Source: VAZQ01 sp036557705
GTDB taxonomy: Bacteria > Pseudomonadota > Alphaproteobacteria > Rhizobiales > Xanthobacteraceae
Assembly (NCBI GenBank): GCA_036557705.1
Contig: DATBHB010000195.1
Location: 34,638 to 98,637 of the forward strand
Length of the DNA: 64,000 nucleotides
Reading direction: 5' to 3'
The notes under the pieces: generated by a model
Told to the model about the DNA's origin: nothing
Databases searched by the model: none
What the model saw: only the letters and a program-made list of their open reading frames with translations
Part shown: positions 25,957 to 33,911 of the stretch, one piece after another
How the letters are laid out: each line of letters opens with the position of its first letter
How positions within the stretch are numbered: the first letter of the stretch is position 1
Program-made: the position numbers and the translations under genes

Positions 25957-27057
25957 ATGTTGCAGCGAGTTCATGATCTCTCGTCAGAGGCGCGCCAGCT
26001 TCTGAAGACCGCGCGCTCGATCGCCGATGCGGCCGAGGATATCAGCTCAGGACACTCGCCGTTCGGTCGCTGGCTGATACCCGGGCTGATCCCGGCTGAC
26101 GGCCTGAGCGTTCTGTACGGGCCCACCGGAAGCGGCAAGAGCTTTTTCACGGTGCACGTAGGGCTCTGTGTCGCCGGCGCCCGGCAGTGGGGAGAGCACG
26201 CAATTGAGCCCGGCACGGTTGTTTACCTCGCGGCTGAAGACCGGTTCGGTATTGAAGCGCGCGCCGTAGCGGCGGCGCGCCATCTGCACTTGAACGTTGG
26301 TGAGCTGCCGTTTGAGTTTCTGACACCGGACTGCATTCACGACACCGGCTGGCAAACCCACCTGGTCGACGTCTTACGAGCGATCGCCGGGCGCAACGGT
26401 TGCCTGATCAAGCTAATCATCCTCGATACCCTGTCCGCCGTATTCGGCGGCTACGACCAAAACGACGCCGGCCCGATGAGCCGAGCAACCGAGCGGTTGC
26501 TGTTCGTCGCCCGATCACTCGGTTGCGCCGTTCTGGTGACGCACCACAGCGGTAAGGAGGCCGATCGCGGACACCGCGGCTCCCAGGTGCTCAAGGATCG
26601 CGCCGACGCCTTCCTGAGCATTTCTAGAGCCGCTCAAGGACTGATCACGGTCAATGCCGAGAAGATGCGCAATGGTCCGGCCGATAGCAGCGCGAGCTTC
26701 CGGCTCGAGCCCTTCGAGATCAGCGCCGGTGACCGGATCGAGCGCACGCTGATCGTTTCGGAGCTGACCACCGGCAAGCTGACCGTTGCGCCGCGCTCAG
26801 ACGCGGCGCTGCAAGCCTCCAGCCGACCAGGACGACCGCCAAAAGATGCCCGGGCATGTCTCGACGCGCTGAGGAAAGCTCTTGACGGCACGGAAGGCTC
26901 GATCACGACCGAAGCGTGGAGGGAGGCCGTCTATGCGAGTCCAGCCTTTGAGGACCGACGCCAAGGTGCCCGCCGTCAGGCATTCAACCACTCAAAGAAA
27001 CATCTGTTGACAGCGGGGAAGATCGAGATCGAGGGCGACAGCGTGAGGCTTGCCTGA
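25957..27057 (+). CDS. RepA-like AAA ATPase (AAA_25 type)
   Basis: Encodes 366 residues. Walker A is GPTGSGKS at 55-62, Walker B LIILD at about 153-157, then VTHHSGKEADRGHRGSQVLK, the RecA-fold motif of hexameric RepA/RSF1010-like helicases and of phage replication ATPases. The C-terminus has a basic Pro-rich linker and a short helical domain. The start ATG at 25957 follows GGAGGGG; an in-frame GTG at 25942 overlaps the helicase stop. It lies 330 bp from an iteron cluster, so an initiator or helicase-loader role is likely. Confidence 0.8.
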   Translation: MLQRVHDLSSEARQLLKTARSIADAAEDISSGHSPFGRWLIPGLIPADGLSVLYGPTGSGKSFFTVHVGLCVAGARQWGEHAIEPGTVVYLAAEDRFGIEARAVAAARHLHLNVGELPFEFLTPDCIHDTGWQTHLVDVLRAIAGRNGCLIKLIILDTLSAVFGGYDQNDAGPMSRATERLLFVARSLGCAVLVTHHSGKEADRGHRGSQVLKDRADAFLSISRAAQGLITVNAEKMRNGPADSSASFRLEPFEISAGDRIERTLIVSELTTGKLTVAPRSDAALQASSRPGRPPKDARACLDALRKALDGTEGSITTEAWREAVYASPAFEDRRQGARRQAFNHSKKHLLTAGKIEIEGDSVRLA

Positions 27058-27360
27058 GCGAAGCTTTGCCGTGCCGTCCACAACCGACACCGCCTTGCGC
27101 TTTGCGCGGTCTACCTTGGCTTCGAATTGTTCGTCGGGGAGGTCGGCCAAACGCTGCCAGCGCGAGGACTGAGACTTGGTGACGCCAAGGTCGGAAAGTT
27201 TCGGAGTCGAAACCGGTCGCGGCTCGCTACCGGTTTTCTCTGGCCGGCCGCCGCTGTGTTTCTCCATCTCTCCAAGCAGTTCGCCGGCGCGGCGCTCCGC
27301 TCGCAGCCGTATCTCGTAGGCGTCGGCCTCAAGCTGGCGGTTATTGGTCTTGGAGAGCAT
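26992..27360 (-). CDS. Phage-type hypothetical protein (possible DNA-binding)
   Basis: Encodes 122 residues. The core, YEIRLRAERRAGELLGEMEK and then LSDLGVTKSQSSRWQRLADL, recurs in phage and island proteins often annotated only as hypothetical; the second part looks like a helix-turn-helix. An open frame to 27684 exists, but its extra part is translated from iteron repeats, so the ATG at 27360 was chosen. It ends tail-to-tail with the RepA-like gene with about 65 bp overlap. Confidence 0.55.
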   Translation of the reverse strand: MLSKTNNRQLEADAYEIRLRAERRAGELLGEMEKHSGGRPEKTGSEPRPVSTPKLSDLGVTKSQSSRWQRLADLPDEQFEAKVDRAKRKAVSVVDGTAKLRSGKPHAVALDLDLPRCQQMFL

Positions 27361-27383
27361 AGGCCGTTCCAGACGGTCCCCTT

Positions 27384-27530
27384 CAGCGTCAGCAAATAGC
27401 GTCAGCGTCAGCAAATCGTCAGCAAACGTCAGCTTTCTAACGGTCAAAGCGTCAGCAAATAGCGTCAGCAAAGTCAGGGGTTCTAGAAGAACCCTGACGC
27501 TGACGCTGCTGACGTGACCCGAAGCTTTCT
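27384..27530. repeat. Iteron cluster (GTCAGCAAA), candidate origin
   Basis: GTCAGCAAA occurs in one orientation at 27388, 27407, 27418, 27451 and 27464, with extra partial GTCAGC units between. A hairpin around 27473-27498 (GTCAGGG and CCTGAC arms about GTTCTAGAAGAAC) and CTGACGCTGACG repeats follow. The cluster lies beside the RepA-like ATPase. Iterons next to an initiator gene are the usual layout of a theta origin. Confidence 0.55.
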
Positions 27531-27665
27531 GACGGTAGAAGGGCGCGGCGCCAAAAAGCGCCCGCGCCCGGTCACGATGAGGAACGGGAAATGGCGTGAA
27601 ATTTTTGGTAGTTCGCCAGAAAAAAGTTTGCGTGGTGTTTCGGCTATCTGGGGGACGGTCCTCGA

Positions 27666-27683
27666 CGCGACATGGACGCGACA
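27666..27683. promoter_or_regulatory. Paired CGCGACA sites
   Basis: CGCGACA at 27666-27672 and 27677-27683, eleven bases apart, the same heptamer (reverse complement TGTCGCG) as at the att ends. It lies upstream of the rightward 27804-31966 operon, in an otherwise AT-rich stretch to 27800 that could carry its promoter. Confidence 0.4.
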
Positions 27684-27803
27684 TGATTTGTAAAATGTAG
27701 TAGTTTTAAGGAGTTATTCGAACTAAACGGAGTTTAAGTCCGCTGGTCAGCGGTGTCGGTGCAGCGTATATTTGATTCTTCGCTGGGGACCTGGGGCTAG
27801 CAA

Positions 27804-28247
27804 ATGCACGCTGGTAGCGGCGCGAGCGCAACTCGGTTGCCGACGGTTCGCTCAGCAGTGACGAACGGTTCGGTCCTTCTCGAAGGAATTGACGGTCGCT
27901 CTGCGAAGGCCCGCCGGTATCGTGATCTTGTTGGTGAGCTGGTCAGCGAGCACGGTGGCGCGCTTTCTACTCCGGAGCGCGCGCTGATCCGGCAAGCCGC
28001 GGCGTTGATGTTGCGCGCTGAGGAGCTACAGGCCGCGATCGTGCGCGGCGAGCCTGTAGACGAGGACAAACTGATCCGGCTTTCGAGTGAGGCGCGAAGA
28101 GTCCTTTCGAGACTCAAGCGTCCGCCGCAACCAGCGCCGTTTGATGGTGTACTCACGCTAATCGAACGGCCCGCATTCGAGCCGAGCGCGCCCGTAGAGC
28201 GCGCGCAGGCCTCACCCGGTATGACGGGAGGCCGCGAGCGCAAATGA
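27804..28247 (+). CDS. Possible terminase small subunit
   Basis: Encodes 147 residues. The central part LLEGIDGRSAKARRYRDLV and PERALIRQAAALMLRAEELQ recurs in proteins just before TerL in alphaproteobacterial prophages. It is helical and basic with a Pro-rich tail. The position 60 bp before terL and the size fit a small terminase subunit, but no defined DNA-binding motif is visible. Confidence 0.5.
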   Translation: MHAGSGASATRLPTVRSAVTNGSVLLEGIDGRSAKARRYRDLVGELVSEHGGALSTPERALIRQAAALMLRAEELQAAIVRGEPVDEDKLIRLSSEARRVLSRLKRPPQPAPFDGVLTLIERPAFEPSAPVERAQASPGMTGGRERK

Positions 28248-28307
28248 ACGCATGAGCGAGGCTTGTAGCGGCTCTGGCGAACGTTGTGGCAGTGACGGAG
28301 GGCCGCT

Positions 28308-29816
28308 GTGAATACAAGCCAGGCCGCGGCGCTACCGGAGAACATTATCGAGGCTCTGACGGCTCCGAAGTTTTGGGGCCAATGGTTTCGCGACCTGAAC
28401 ACATGGTCCGCCTGGTTTTCGTTCTTGAAAACAACGTTCGCGTTGCCGCTGACCGATGAGGACCGCGCGCTTTACCAGCGGTGTACCGGCCGCACGCTTT
28501 CGCTCGCGGCCGTTGTCCGCGAGGTGTGGCTGATCTGCGGAAGGCGCGCCGGCAAGACGAGGATCGCGGCGTGCATCGCGGCTTACCTGGCGGTCTTTGG
28601 GAGGTGGGCGAGCCACCTGGCGCCGGGAGAACGGGCTTCGATCCTCCTGATCGCCGCAGATCGCAAGCAGGCAAGAGTTGCGATGCGGTATCTGCGCAGC
28701 TTGTTCGTGGACCATCGCGGCGGACTGTCCAGGCTCATAATGGGCGAGACGCAGGAAACGATTACGCTGCGCAACCGGGTACAGATCGAAGTCGCGACCG
28801 GATCGTTTCGCACGACCAGGGGCTACACGCTGGCGGCCGTGATCTGTGATGAAATCGCATTCTGGCGCGCCGACGAAGGCAGCGCCAACCCTGCGGCAGA
28901 GATCATATCGGCCCTGCGGCCGGCGCTCGCGACAATGCCGGGGTCGCTGCTGATCGCGCTTAGCTCGCCTTATGCGCGGCGTGGCCCGTTGTGGGAGGCG
29001 TATCGCAAGCACTACGGCAGAGACGGTGATCCGGTGCTGGTGTGGAAAGCCGACACCAGGACGATGAATCCGACCGTCCCTGAGAGTGTAATTGCCGAAG
29101 CTTACGAGAATGATCCGGCGGCAGCTGCGGCGGAATTTGGCGCTGAATTTCGGACGGACGTAGAGACGTTCATAGCGCGCGAAGTGGTTGAGGCTGCGGT
29201 TGTGCCTGGTCGCTTCGAGCTGGCCCCGGTGGTCGGCCCGCGGTACGTGGCCTTCGTCGATCCATCTGGCGGCAGTGCCGATGCGATGACGCTTGCTATC
29301 GCGCACAGGGACCGCGCCGAGAACCGCGCAATCCTCGATGCGGTGCGGGAACGCCGGCCACCGTTCTCGCCGGAAGCGGTCGTTGGCGAGTTCGCGGACG
29401 TGCTCAAGGCGTACCGTGTTTCGACCGTGACCGGGGATCGCTGGGGCGGCGAGTTTGTACGCGAACCCTTTAGGCGACACGGGATCAAGTACGAGCTGTC
29501 AGACAAGTCGAAGTCGGACCTCTACCGCGACGTTCTGCCGGTGCTCAATTCCGGCAAGGCCGAGCTGCTCGATCTTCCGCGTTTGGTCGCGCAACTCACC
29601 AGCCTGGAACGGCGCACGACGCGCGGCAGCGGGCGTGACGTGATCGATCACCCTCCCCTTGGGCATGACGACATCGCCAACGCCGTTTGCGGCGCGCTGC
29701 TGCTGGCGGAAGGCGGCCGACAGCCGCTCATGATCACGCGCGAGATGGTCGCAAGGGCAACGCTGGCGGGGCCTCGGGGGGCAATGCACCGCATGCCTGT
29801 GTTTTTCGGGAGGTGA
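28308..29816 (+). CDS. terL: Terminase large subunit
   Basis: Encodes 502 residues with both halves intact. ATPase: Walker A GRRAGKT at 78-84 and Walker B LAAVICDE at 175-182. Nuclease (RNase H fold): D318 in YVAFVDPSGG, D377 in STVTGDRWGG, and D454/D455 in LGHDDIANAV. TerL packages DNA into a prohead and cuts it. Here no portal or capsid gene follows, so a packaging enzyme without its own capsid suggests that the element uses a helper phage's proheads. The start is a GTG. Confidence 0.92.
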   Translation: MNTSQAAALPENIIEALTAPKFWGQWFRDLNTWSAWFSFLKTTFALPLTDEDRALYQRCTGRTLSLAAVVREVWLICGRRAGKTRIAACIAAYLAVFGRWASHLAPGERASILLIAADRKQARVAMRYLRSLFVDHRGGLSRLIMGETQETITLRNRVQIEVATGSFRTTRGYTLAAVICDEIAFWRADEGSANPAAEIISALRPALATMPGSLLIALSSPYARRGPLWEAYRKHYGRDGDPVLVWKADTRTMNPTVPESVIAEAYENDPAAAAAEFGAEFRTDVETFIAREVVEAAVVPGRFELAPVVGPRYVAFVDPSGGSADAMTLAIAHRDRAENRAILDAVRERRPPFSPEAVVGEFADVLKAYRVSTVTGDRWGGEFVREPFRRHGIKYELSDKSKSDLYRDVLPVLNSGKAELLDLPRLVAQLTSLERRTTRGSGRDVIDHPPLGHDDIANAVCGALLLAEGGRQPLMITREMVARATLAGPRGAMHRMPVFFGR

Positions 29817-29818
29817 CG

Positions 29819-30019
29819 ATGGCGCTCGATAACAACGGCTCCGAGGTACGCGACATCAGTCCAGAGAACGCGGCGCGCACGCTGCAATTTCTCGCCGAGA
29901 AGCTCAAGTCGCCTGCCGATCTTGCACAGGCCTGGGAGCTAATCGAGCGCCGCATCAACTGGAACGGCCGGCCGCAGCGGCGCAACGGCGCCGGCGGGCA
30001 GGCGATAAGCGTTCGATGA
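29819..30019 (+). CDS. Small protein downstream of terL
   Basis: Encodes 66 residues from an ATG three bases after the terL stop, with GGGAGGTGACG as ribosome site. It has one amphipathic region (ENAARTLQFLAEKLKSPADL, AQAWELIERRIN). No family was recognised; the tight spacing says it is co-translated with terL. Confidence 0.6.
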   Translation: MALDNNGSEVRDISPENAARTLQFLAEKLKSPADLAQAWELIERRINWNGRPQRRNGAGGQAISVR

Positions 30020-30034
30020 GAAGGGGGACCGTTT

Positions 30035-30325
30035 ATGTCGATCGCACCGAAGAACAAGCTCTGGACCGACGATCACGTTCGGACCGCGATGGATCATTTC
30101 CGCGAGCGCGGTTATCCGCCAAATGCTCTCGACCAGCTCGAGCGCGAGTTCAAGACGCTGGTCGATGGGGGCGAGCTGGCCGGCGATGAGCCGCCGGACT
30201 TTCCGGGTAAGCCGGTGTCGCCAACTGGTGCCAACCCGCGCCGTGGCGAGCGCCTGGCCGGTGATGCGCGTCCGCCGGCGCTTTTCGATCTGATCCCGCA
30301 CGCGGAACGAATCCGAGTGCTGTGA
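30035..30325 (+). CDS. Small hypothetical protein of the terL operon
   Basis: Encodes 96 residues (TDDHVRTAMDHFRERGYPPN, LEREFKTLVDGGELAGDEPP), with a disordered Pro/Gly-rich C-terminal part. Same strand, 15 bp after the previous gene. No family was recognised. Confidence 0.55.
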   Translation: MSIAPKNKLWTDDHVRTAMDHFRERGYPPNALDQLEREFKTLVDGGELAGDEPPDFPGKPVSPTGANPRRGERLAGDARPPALFDLIPHAERIRVL

Positions 30326-30344
30326 AACACAGGAGACAACCAGC

Positions 30345-30998
30345 ATGTATCAAATGCTATCCGACGAATGGCTTAATGGCTTTCAGGCTCGCCTGGCTAC
30401 CGGCAAGCTGCCGCGGCCGGAAGGCGCTTTCGACGATAGGCGCGCCCTTGACCGGGCGCGCCGTTACGGCCGTGACGATTACGATCCGCGGGACGTAGAC
30501 CAACCGGACAGCTTTCGGACCAGAAAGGCGGCGGCCGAGCATACCACACCCGAGGAAAGCGGCCTCGACGACGACATGGACCTTCGTCAGCAAATGGCGG
30601 ACGGAACGAAAAAACTAACTTCGCAGCAAGCCGAGCTGTTGTTCAAACTCATCAAGGAAGGAGGGGTAGGCAGCGAGGAAGCACTTGAGCACGTCAAGGA
30701 GTGTATCCTGACGATGACCGCGAAAGGCGAGACCGAAGACGAAGGCCAGGAAAGCGTGACCGGATCGATGACTGAGGGCGATCCTGACCCCGGCTTGCGA
30801 GCGAGCGCCGGCGATAGACGCCGGCGCGCAATGGACAGCCTGGCGAACCTGTACCATGCGGGCCGTCTCAGCACTGCGGATTACACAACGTATGTGAACC
30901 ACCGCGCCCGGTATGGCACGCGACCGGCCACCACGAGTGCGAGCGCAGCATCGTTTGCTTCGGCCTTTCCAGACGCCGCGAAAATTAGATCGGCGTAA
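30345..30998 (+). CDS. Hypothetical protein of the terL operon
   Basis: Encodes 217 residues, highly charged, with an acidic linker and a C-terminal Arg-rich helix (RRRRAMDSLANLYHAGRLST). The residues ADYTTYVNHRARYG and a Ser/Ala-rich tail resemble no family that I can name. It could be an internal structural or scaffold-like protein, but nothing shows that. The ATG follows GGAGACAACCAGC. Confidence 0.55.
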   Translation: MYQMLSDEWLNGFQARLATGKLPRPEGAFDDRRALDRARRYGRDDYDPRDVDQPDSFRTRKAAAEHTTPEESGLDDDMDLRQQMADGTKKLTSQQAELLFKLIKEGGVGSEEALEHVKECILTMTAKGETEDEGQESVTGSMTEGDPDPGLRASAGDRRRRAMDSLANLYHAGRLSTADYTTYVNHRARYGTRPATTSASAASFASAFPDAAKIRSA

Positions 30999-31018
30999 GG
31001 GAAACGAGGGCCCGAGCG

Positions 31019-31966
31019 ATGACCATGCTAGCCGCGTCGGTAGATGCCGACACCGATGAGAGCGCGCCGACCGATGATGACTTGCGGGACCCGAAAATCG
31101 CCAGGGTCGAACAGCGCTCCGTGAATGATGAGCTGACAGCGCTCCGCGAGCGTCGCGACTTGCGCACCATCGAGATGCTGCCGAAAGCTCATCCGGACCG
31201 TGTTCGTTATCAGGAGCTATGTCAGCGCAAAGAGAGGGCGGAAAAAGCTGTTGCGGCGAGCGAGAAAGCAGAAGCGGCATCGCGGCTGGCCGCGGCGGTG
31301 TCTTCTCCGGCAGAGTGTCGCGCCGCACTGCGCACCGCGATAACGGCGCAAGCAGGATTGCAGGATATCGTGACGCAACGGCGAGCCGCTATCGACCAGG
31401 CTACGCTCAACGAGCGCGCTGCTCAGAAACGGCTTGATGCTGCTATCAAGGCAAGCGACCGAGCACGGGCCGAGTTCGTCGAGCTGGCGGAGCGTGCCGC
31501 CAAGGAGGGGCGGCAACCGCCGGCGAGCTGCTCGCTGCGCACGGTCGAAGACAAGGTAGCCGACGCTCGCGCGGCCCAGGAGGCCGCGCACGCCGCGCTG
31601 GTTCACTGCCAGGTCGAGGCTGTCGAGCCGGAACAGGAACTCGTTCGAGCAAAACGCAGGACAGAGGCCGCCGCGGACGCCGTGATCCGGGCGGCGACGT
31701 CAGTTTCGGAGCTCGTTGAGGCCGCCAAAGCCGTGCGGGTGGATTTGATCCACCGGTGCATCGTGTTCAGGTATCTGCTCCGAGAAAGTCTGCTCGACCC
31801 GGCCAGCCACGAATTGGTCGAGCGGTTTCTTAGGCAACGCAACATGATTCCGCCCGCGCCCGGTGACATTGAATATGTCGATTACTCGGCGCATCCGGCT
31901 GCTAAACGTCTGGAAGGATGGCGTGAGGCATTGACGCGCGATGCGGACGCGCCAGCGCCGATATAA
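31019..31966 (+). CDS. Coiled-coil protein of the terL operon
   Basis: Encodes 315 residues, mostly Ala/Arg/Glu-rich heptads from about 40 to 240 (RERRDLRTIEM, EKAVAASEKAEAASRLAAA, AAQKRLDAAIKASDRARAEF), predicting a long coiled coil. A more ordered C-terminal part has LIHRCIVFRYLLRESLLD and EYVDYSAHPAAKRLEGW. No family was recognised. It is last in the operon, followed by a strong terminator. Confidence 0.6.
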   Translation: MTMLAASVDADTDESAPTDDDLRDPKIARVEQRSVNDELTALRERRDLRTIEMLPKAHPDRVRYQELCQRKERAEKAVAASEKAEAASRLAAAVSSPAECRAALRTAITAQAGLQDIVTQRRAAIDQATLNERAAQKRLDAAIKASDRARAEFVELAERAAKEGRQPPASCSLRTVEDKVADARAAQEAAHAALVHCQVEAVEPEQELVRAKRRTEAAADAVIRAATSVSELVEAAKAVRVDLIHRCIVFRYLLRESLLDPASHELVERFLRQRNMIPPAPGDIEYVDYSAHPAAKRLEGWREALTRDADAPAPI

Positions 31967-32079
31967 CAGTCTGGTCCGCGCCGGCGCGGATCGTTGGGCC
32001 TCGGCCCGGAGGTATGAAAACCAATCGCCGGCTGCCCGTCGTTAAGATCTTGGCGGCGGGTATCTCCTTTAGGGAAGGC

Positions 32080-32118
32080 GCCCGCCGCCCTCTGTTCTCC
32101 TTGGGGCGGCGGGCTTTT
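32080..32118 (+). terminator. Rho-independent terminator of the terL operon
   Basis: Stem GCCCGCCGCCC (32080-32090) and GGGCGGCGGGC (32104-32114) followed by TTTTATT. It lies 114 bp after the last gene and could also stop transcripts from the minus strand. Confidence 0.85.
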
Positions 32119-32135
32119 ATTTGCTCCGCCCTGAA

Positions 32136-32648
32136 TTATCCCAGGACGGTGATGCGCGGCTGGCGCGCCTCCGTGGCGCGCTGAAGCTCGCGAATGTCCT
32201 GAACGCTCAGCTTGCGGCTGACGCTGCTCTCGGAGAAAAGCCTGCGCATGATGCTGCGCCAACGCAGGCGCACCTTGATGACCTGCTTGGGATCAGCCTT
32301 CGGAAACGGATCGAAGGTGATTACACTCAGGGTTGCCTCACTGCCGGGAGTGAGGACCGCTAAAGCGTCATCATCCGGGACCCCGCGCTGAGTGACAATG
32401 GCGCGGGCGATGTCTCGGATTTCATCACCTACGGAGATGCCGATCATCGGCGGCTTAGCTTCGATCGCTTCGATTACGATCGTCTCAGCTCGCGGATTGT
32501 GGATGTGAAGCTCAACGCCCGCACCGCCAGGTCGGAAGTCGAGGACTGGCGCCTTTCCGGCGATCCGTTCATATACCAATTTGATGCCCGCGAATCCAGC
32601 GCGAGCGACAGGCAGCGCACGAAGTCCAATGAACCAATCTGCCGGCAC
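32136..32648 (-). CDS. Hypothetical protein, minus strand of the element
   Basis: Encodes 170 residues from a GTG. Segments GGAGVELHIHNPRAETIVIE and DPKQVIKVRLRWRSIMRRLF suggest a mixed alpha/beta fold with an immunoglobulin-like beta part. No family was recognised. It and the next gene form the leftward right-end unit of the element. Confidence 0.5.
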   Translation of the reverse strand: MPADWFIGLRALPVARAGFAGIKLVYERIAGKAPVLDFRPGGAGVELHIHNPRAETIVIEAIEAKPPMIGISVGDEIRDIARAIVTQRGVPDDDALAVLTPGSEATLSVITFDPFPKADPKQVIKVRLRWRSIMRRLFSESSVSRKLSVQDIRELQRATEARQPRITVLG

Positions 32649-32697
32649 GTCGCCGTTCCCCCTGTTTACCGATGGTCGTAGCCTTCTTGACGGGGAA

Positions 32698-33501
32698 TCA
32701 ATTTCGATTAATTCGCGGACCGCGAGGCCCAGGCTTTTGGAGGTCGGGTCGAGCCTTGTTGAATGCGGCCCGCAGCCTTTGCCGCGTCACCCGGTCCACA
32801 CCAAATGCTTCCCTCGCGGCGGCTTCGATCTTGCGCTGAGTAGGATTGTTTTGTTCCAAGAGGTACTTTCTTACAAATGTTGCTAACTCTTGCCCTGACA
32901 CCTGCAGGGACCGTGACGTTGATGGAGGCGCAGCGTTTCGGCGCGACCGCTCAGGCTCGAGAAAGTCGAGGAAGGTTGCTGTGAGCAGATCACGGTGAAT
33001 TGGGGAACGCGCGAGGTATTCCGCCGCAGACCGAGGATCGATCCAGATTGCTCCACGCCTGGTGAAACTCTTTAGGTCGCCGGCATCGATCGCAAGCGAC
33101 AGCGCGCTTTCGGCGCGCTTCGCTACCTGGCTTCGCCGATCAAACTCGCCCAGGCGCTCGGCCGGATCCGCTGAATGAGTTGCCAGCAAGTGGGCAAACC
33201 GAGTGACCGGCATCGGCTGCGATGTTTTTGAGCGCCAGTAGCCGCCATGCGAGCCGTACGCCGTACTGAGGATTTCATCCTCAATATCGTTGGCGTCGAA
33301 GTGGAGCCCAAATCTCCGAGCGTCAGAGATCAGCTGGGTTACGAGAACATGACGCTCGCACTCAGGACGGTTGGCGAATTGCTTAGCTTGTGTCAGCAGG
33401 CTGTCGATCGCCGCCCTCGACCAGCCGTCCGAATCGGTACTCGCGATTCGCCTTTCCATGTCGCGAGCATGTCGCGTGGAGTTTGCGAAAGTCAATTGCA
33501 C
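32698..33501 (-). CDS. Hypothetical protein, right end of the element
   Basis: Encodes up to 267 residues. Two starts are possible: a GTG at 33501, or an ATG at 33459 that lies inside the paired TGTCGCG sites (33459-33476). Neither has a clear ribosome site. The C-terminus (NNPTQRKIEAAAREAFGVDR, then TRQRLRAAFNKARPDL) resembles a helix-turn-helix. The heptamer pairs at the start would let it regulate itself if it is the binding protein. No family was recognised. Confidence 0.5.
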   Translation of the reverse strand: MQLTFANSTRHARDMERRIASTDSDGWSRAAIDSLLTQAKQFANRPECERHVLVTQLISDARRFGLHFDANDIEDEILSTAYGSHGGYWRSKTSQPMPVTRFAHLLATHSADPAERLGEFDRRSQVAKRAESALSLAIDAGDLKSFTRRGAIWIDPRSAAEYLARSPIHRDLLTATFLDFLEPERSRRNAAPPSTSRSLQVSGQELATFVRKYLLEQNNPTQRKIEAAAREAFGVDRVTRQRLRAAFNKARPDLQKPGPRGPRINRN

Positions 33502-33541
33502 CCATTGAAAAATAAAGGAAATTTTTGCGACATGCGCGACA
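33459..33541. promoter_or_regulatory. Two heptamer pairs at the right end of the element
   Basis: TGTCGCG at 33459-33465 and 33470-33476 (eleven apart), then TGCGACA at 33526-33532 and CGCGACA at 33535-33541 (nine apart). They are 67-150 bp from attR. Together with 20165-20182 near attL they look like integrase arm sites or repressor operators. Confidence 0.45.
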
Positions 33542-33607
33542 TGAAAACGGTCGGAAACGGACCGTAGTAAAGCGCAAGAAGTGCCGATAAACTCAGGGTT
33601 ACTTGAG

Positions 33608-33654
33608 TGGCTGGGGGACCAGGATTCGAACCTGGATTGACGGAGTCAGAGTCC
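33608..33654. other. attR: tRNA-Gln 3' part at the right end
   Basis: Identical over 47 bases to attL at 20080-20126; the identity breaks inside the anticodon stem at 33655. This copy came with the element and completes the tRNA gene. Confidence 0.9.
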
Positions 33655-33681
33655 GCTGTCCTACCGTTGGACGATCCCCCA
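33608..33681 (-). tRNA. tRNA-Gln (anticodon CTG)
   Basis: On the minus strand the 74 bases fold as a cloverleaf: acceptor TGGGGGA/TCCCCCA with discriminator G and encoded CCA, anticodon stem GCGGA/TCCGT with loop CTCTGAC, so the anticodon is CTG (glutamine). The T arm has the GGTTCGAATCC core. It is complete, so the tRNA is functional after integration. Its 3' 47 bases are the attR copy. Confidence 0.93.
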
Positions 33682-33911
33682 CCTTCTCGGCGTCCGGAGC
33701 CGCGCTGCGCGCATCCTGCCCCGCAGCACTTCCCACGAAATGAGACCGCCGCATGCGCGGCGGTGTCCATATAGCAACGAAGCGGGGGAGAGGCTACTGC
33801 CGTGAGCCTGCCCTTATACTCGGCCTCGCTGGCCGGCCGCAGCTTGCTCGCGCCTGCCTTGCGCGGCTGAACTCAATGGCAGCCTAAGCGCGATACCGCG
33901 GGCATCCGCGG

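Larger units (their letters stand above)
20080..33654. mobile_element. tRNA-Gln-integrated element (phage-satellite-like), about 13.5 kb
   Basis: Both ends are the same 47-bp tRNA-Gln fragment, a tyrosine integrase sits just inside the left end, and the cargo is phage-like. In order: integrase, small gene, minus-strand gene, VapBC45-like remnant, regulator, helicase, RepA-like ATPase, iterons, and a rightward operon with TerL and four small proteins, then two minus-strand genes. No portal, capsid, tail, holin, lysin or conjugation gene is visible, so it looks like a satellite or a stripped prophage. The intact tRNA is kept at the right end. Confidence 0.85.

Noticed and set aside
27384..27530. 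CRISPR array
   Set aside because: Units are 9 bp with irregular spacing, far too short for CRISPR repeats, and no cas gene is near.
27361..27684. N-terminal extension of the 26992-27360 gene
   Set aside because: The extra residues are translated GTCAGC repeats; the conserved part starts at the ATG at 27360.
28332..29480. 382-residue minus-strand frame
   Set aside because: Antisense of terL, whose catalytic residues are all on the plus strand.
20080..33654. Integrative conjugative element
   Set aside because: No relaxase, coupling protein or type IV secretion gene is seen; the packaging gene points to a phage-type element.
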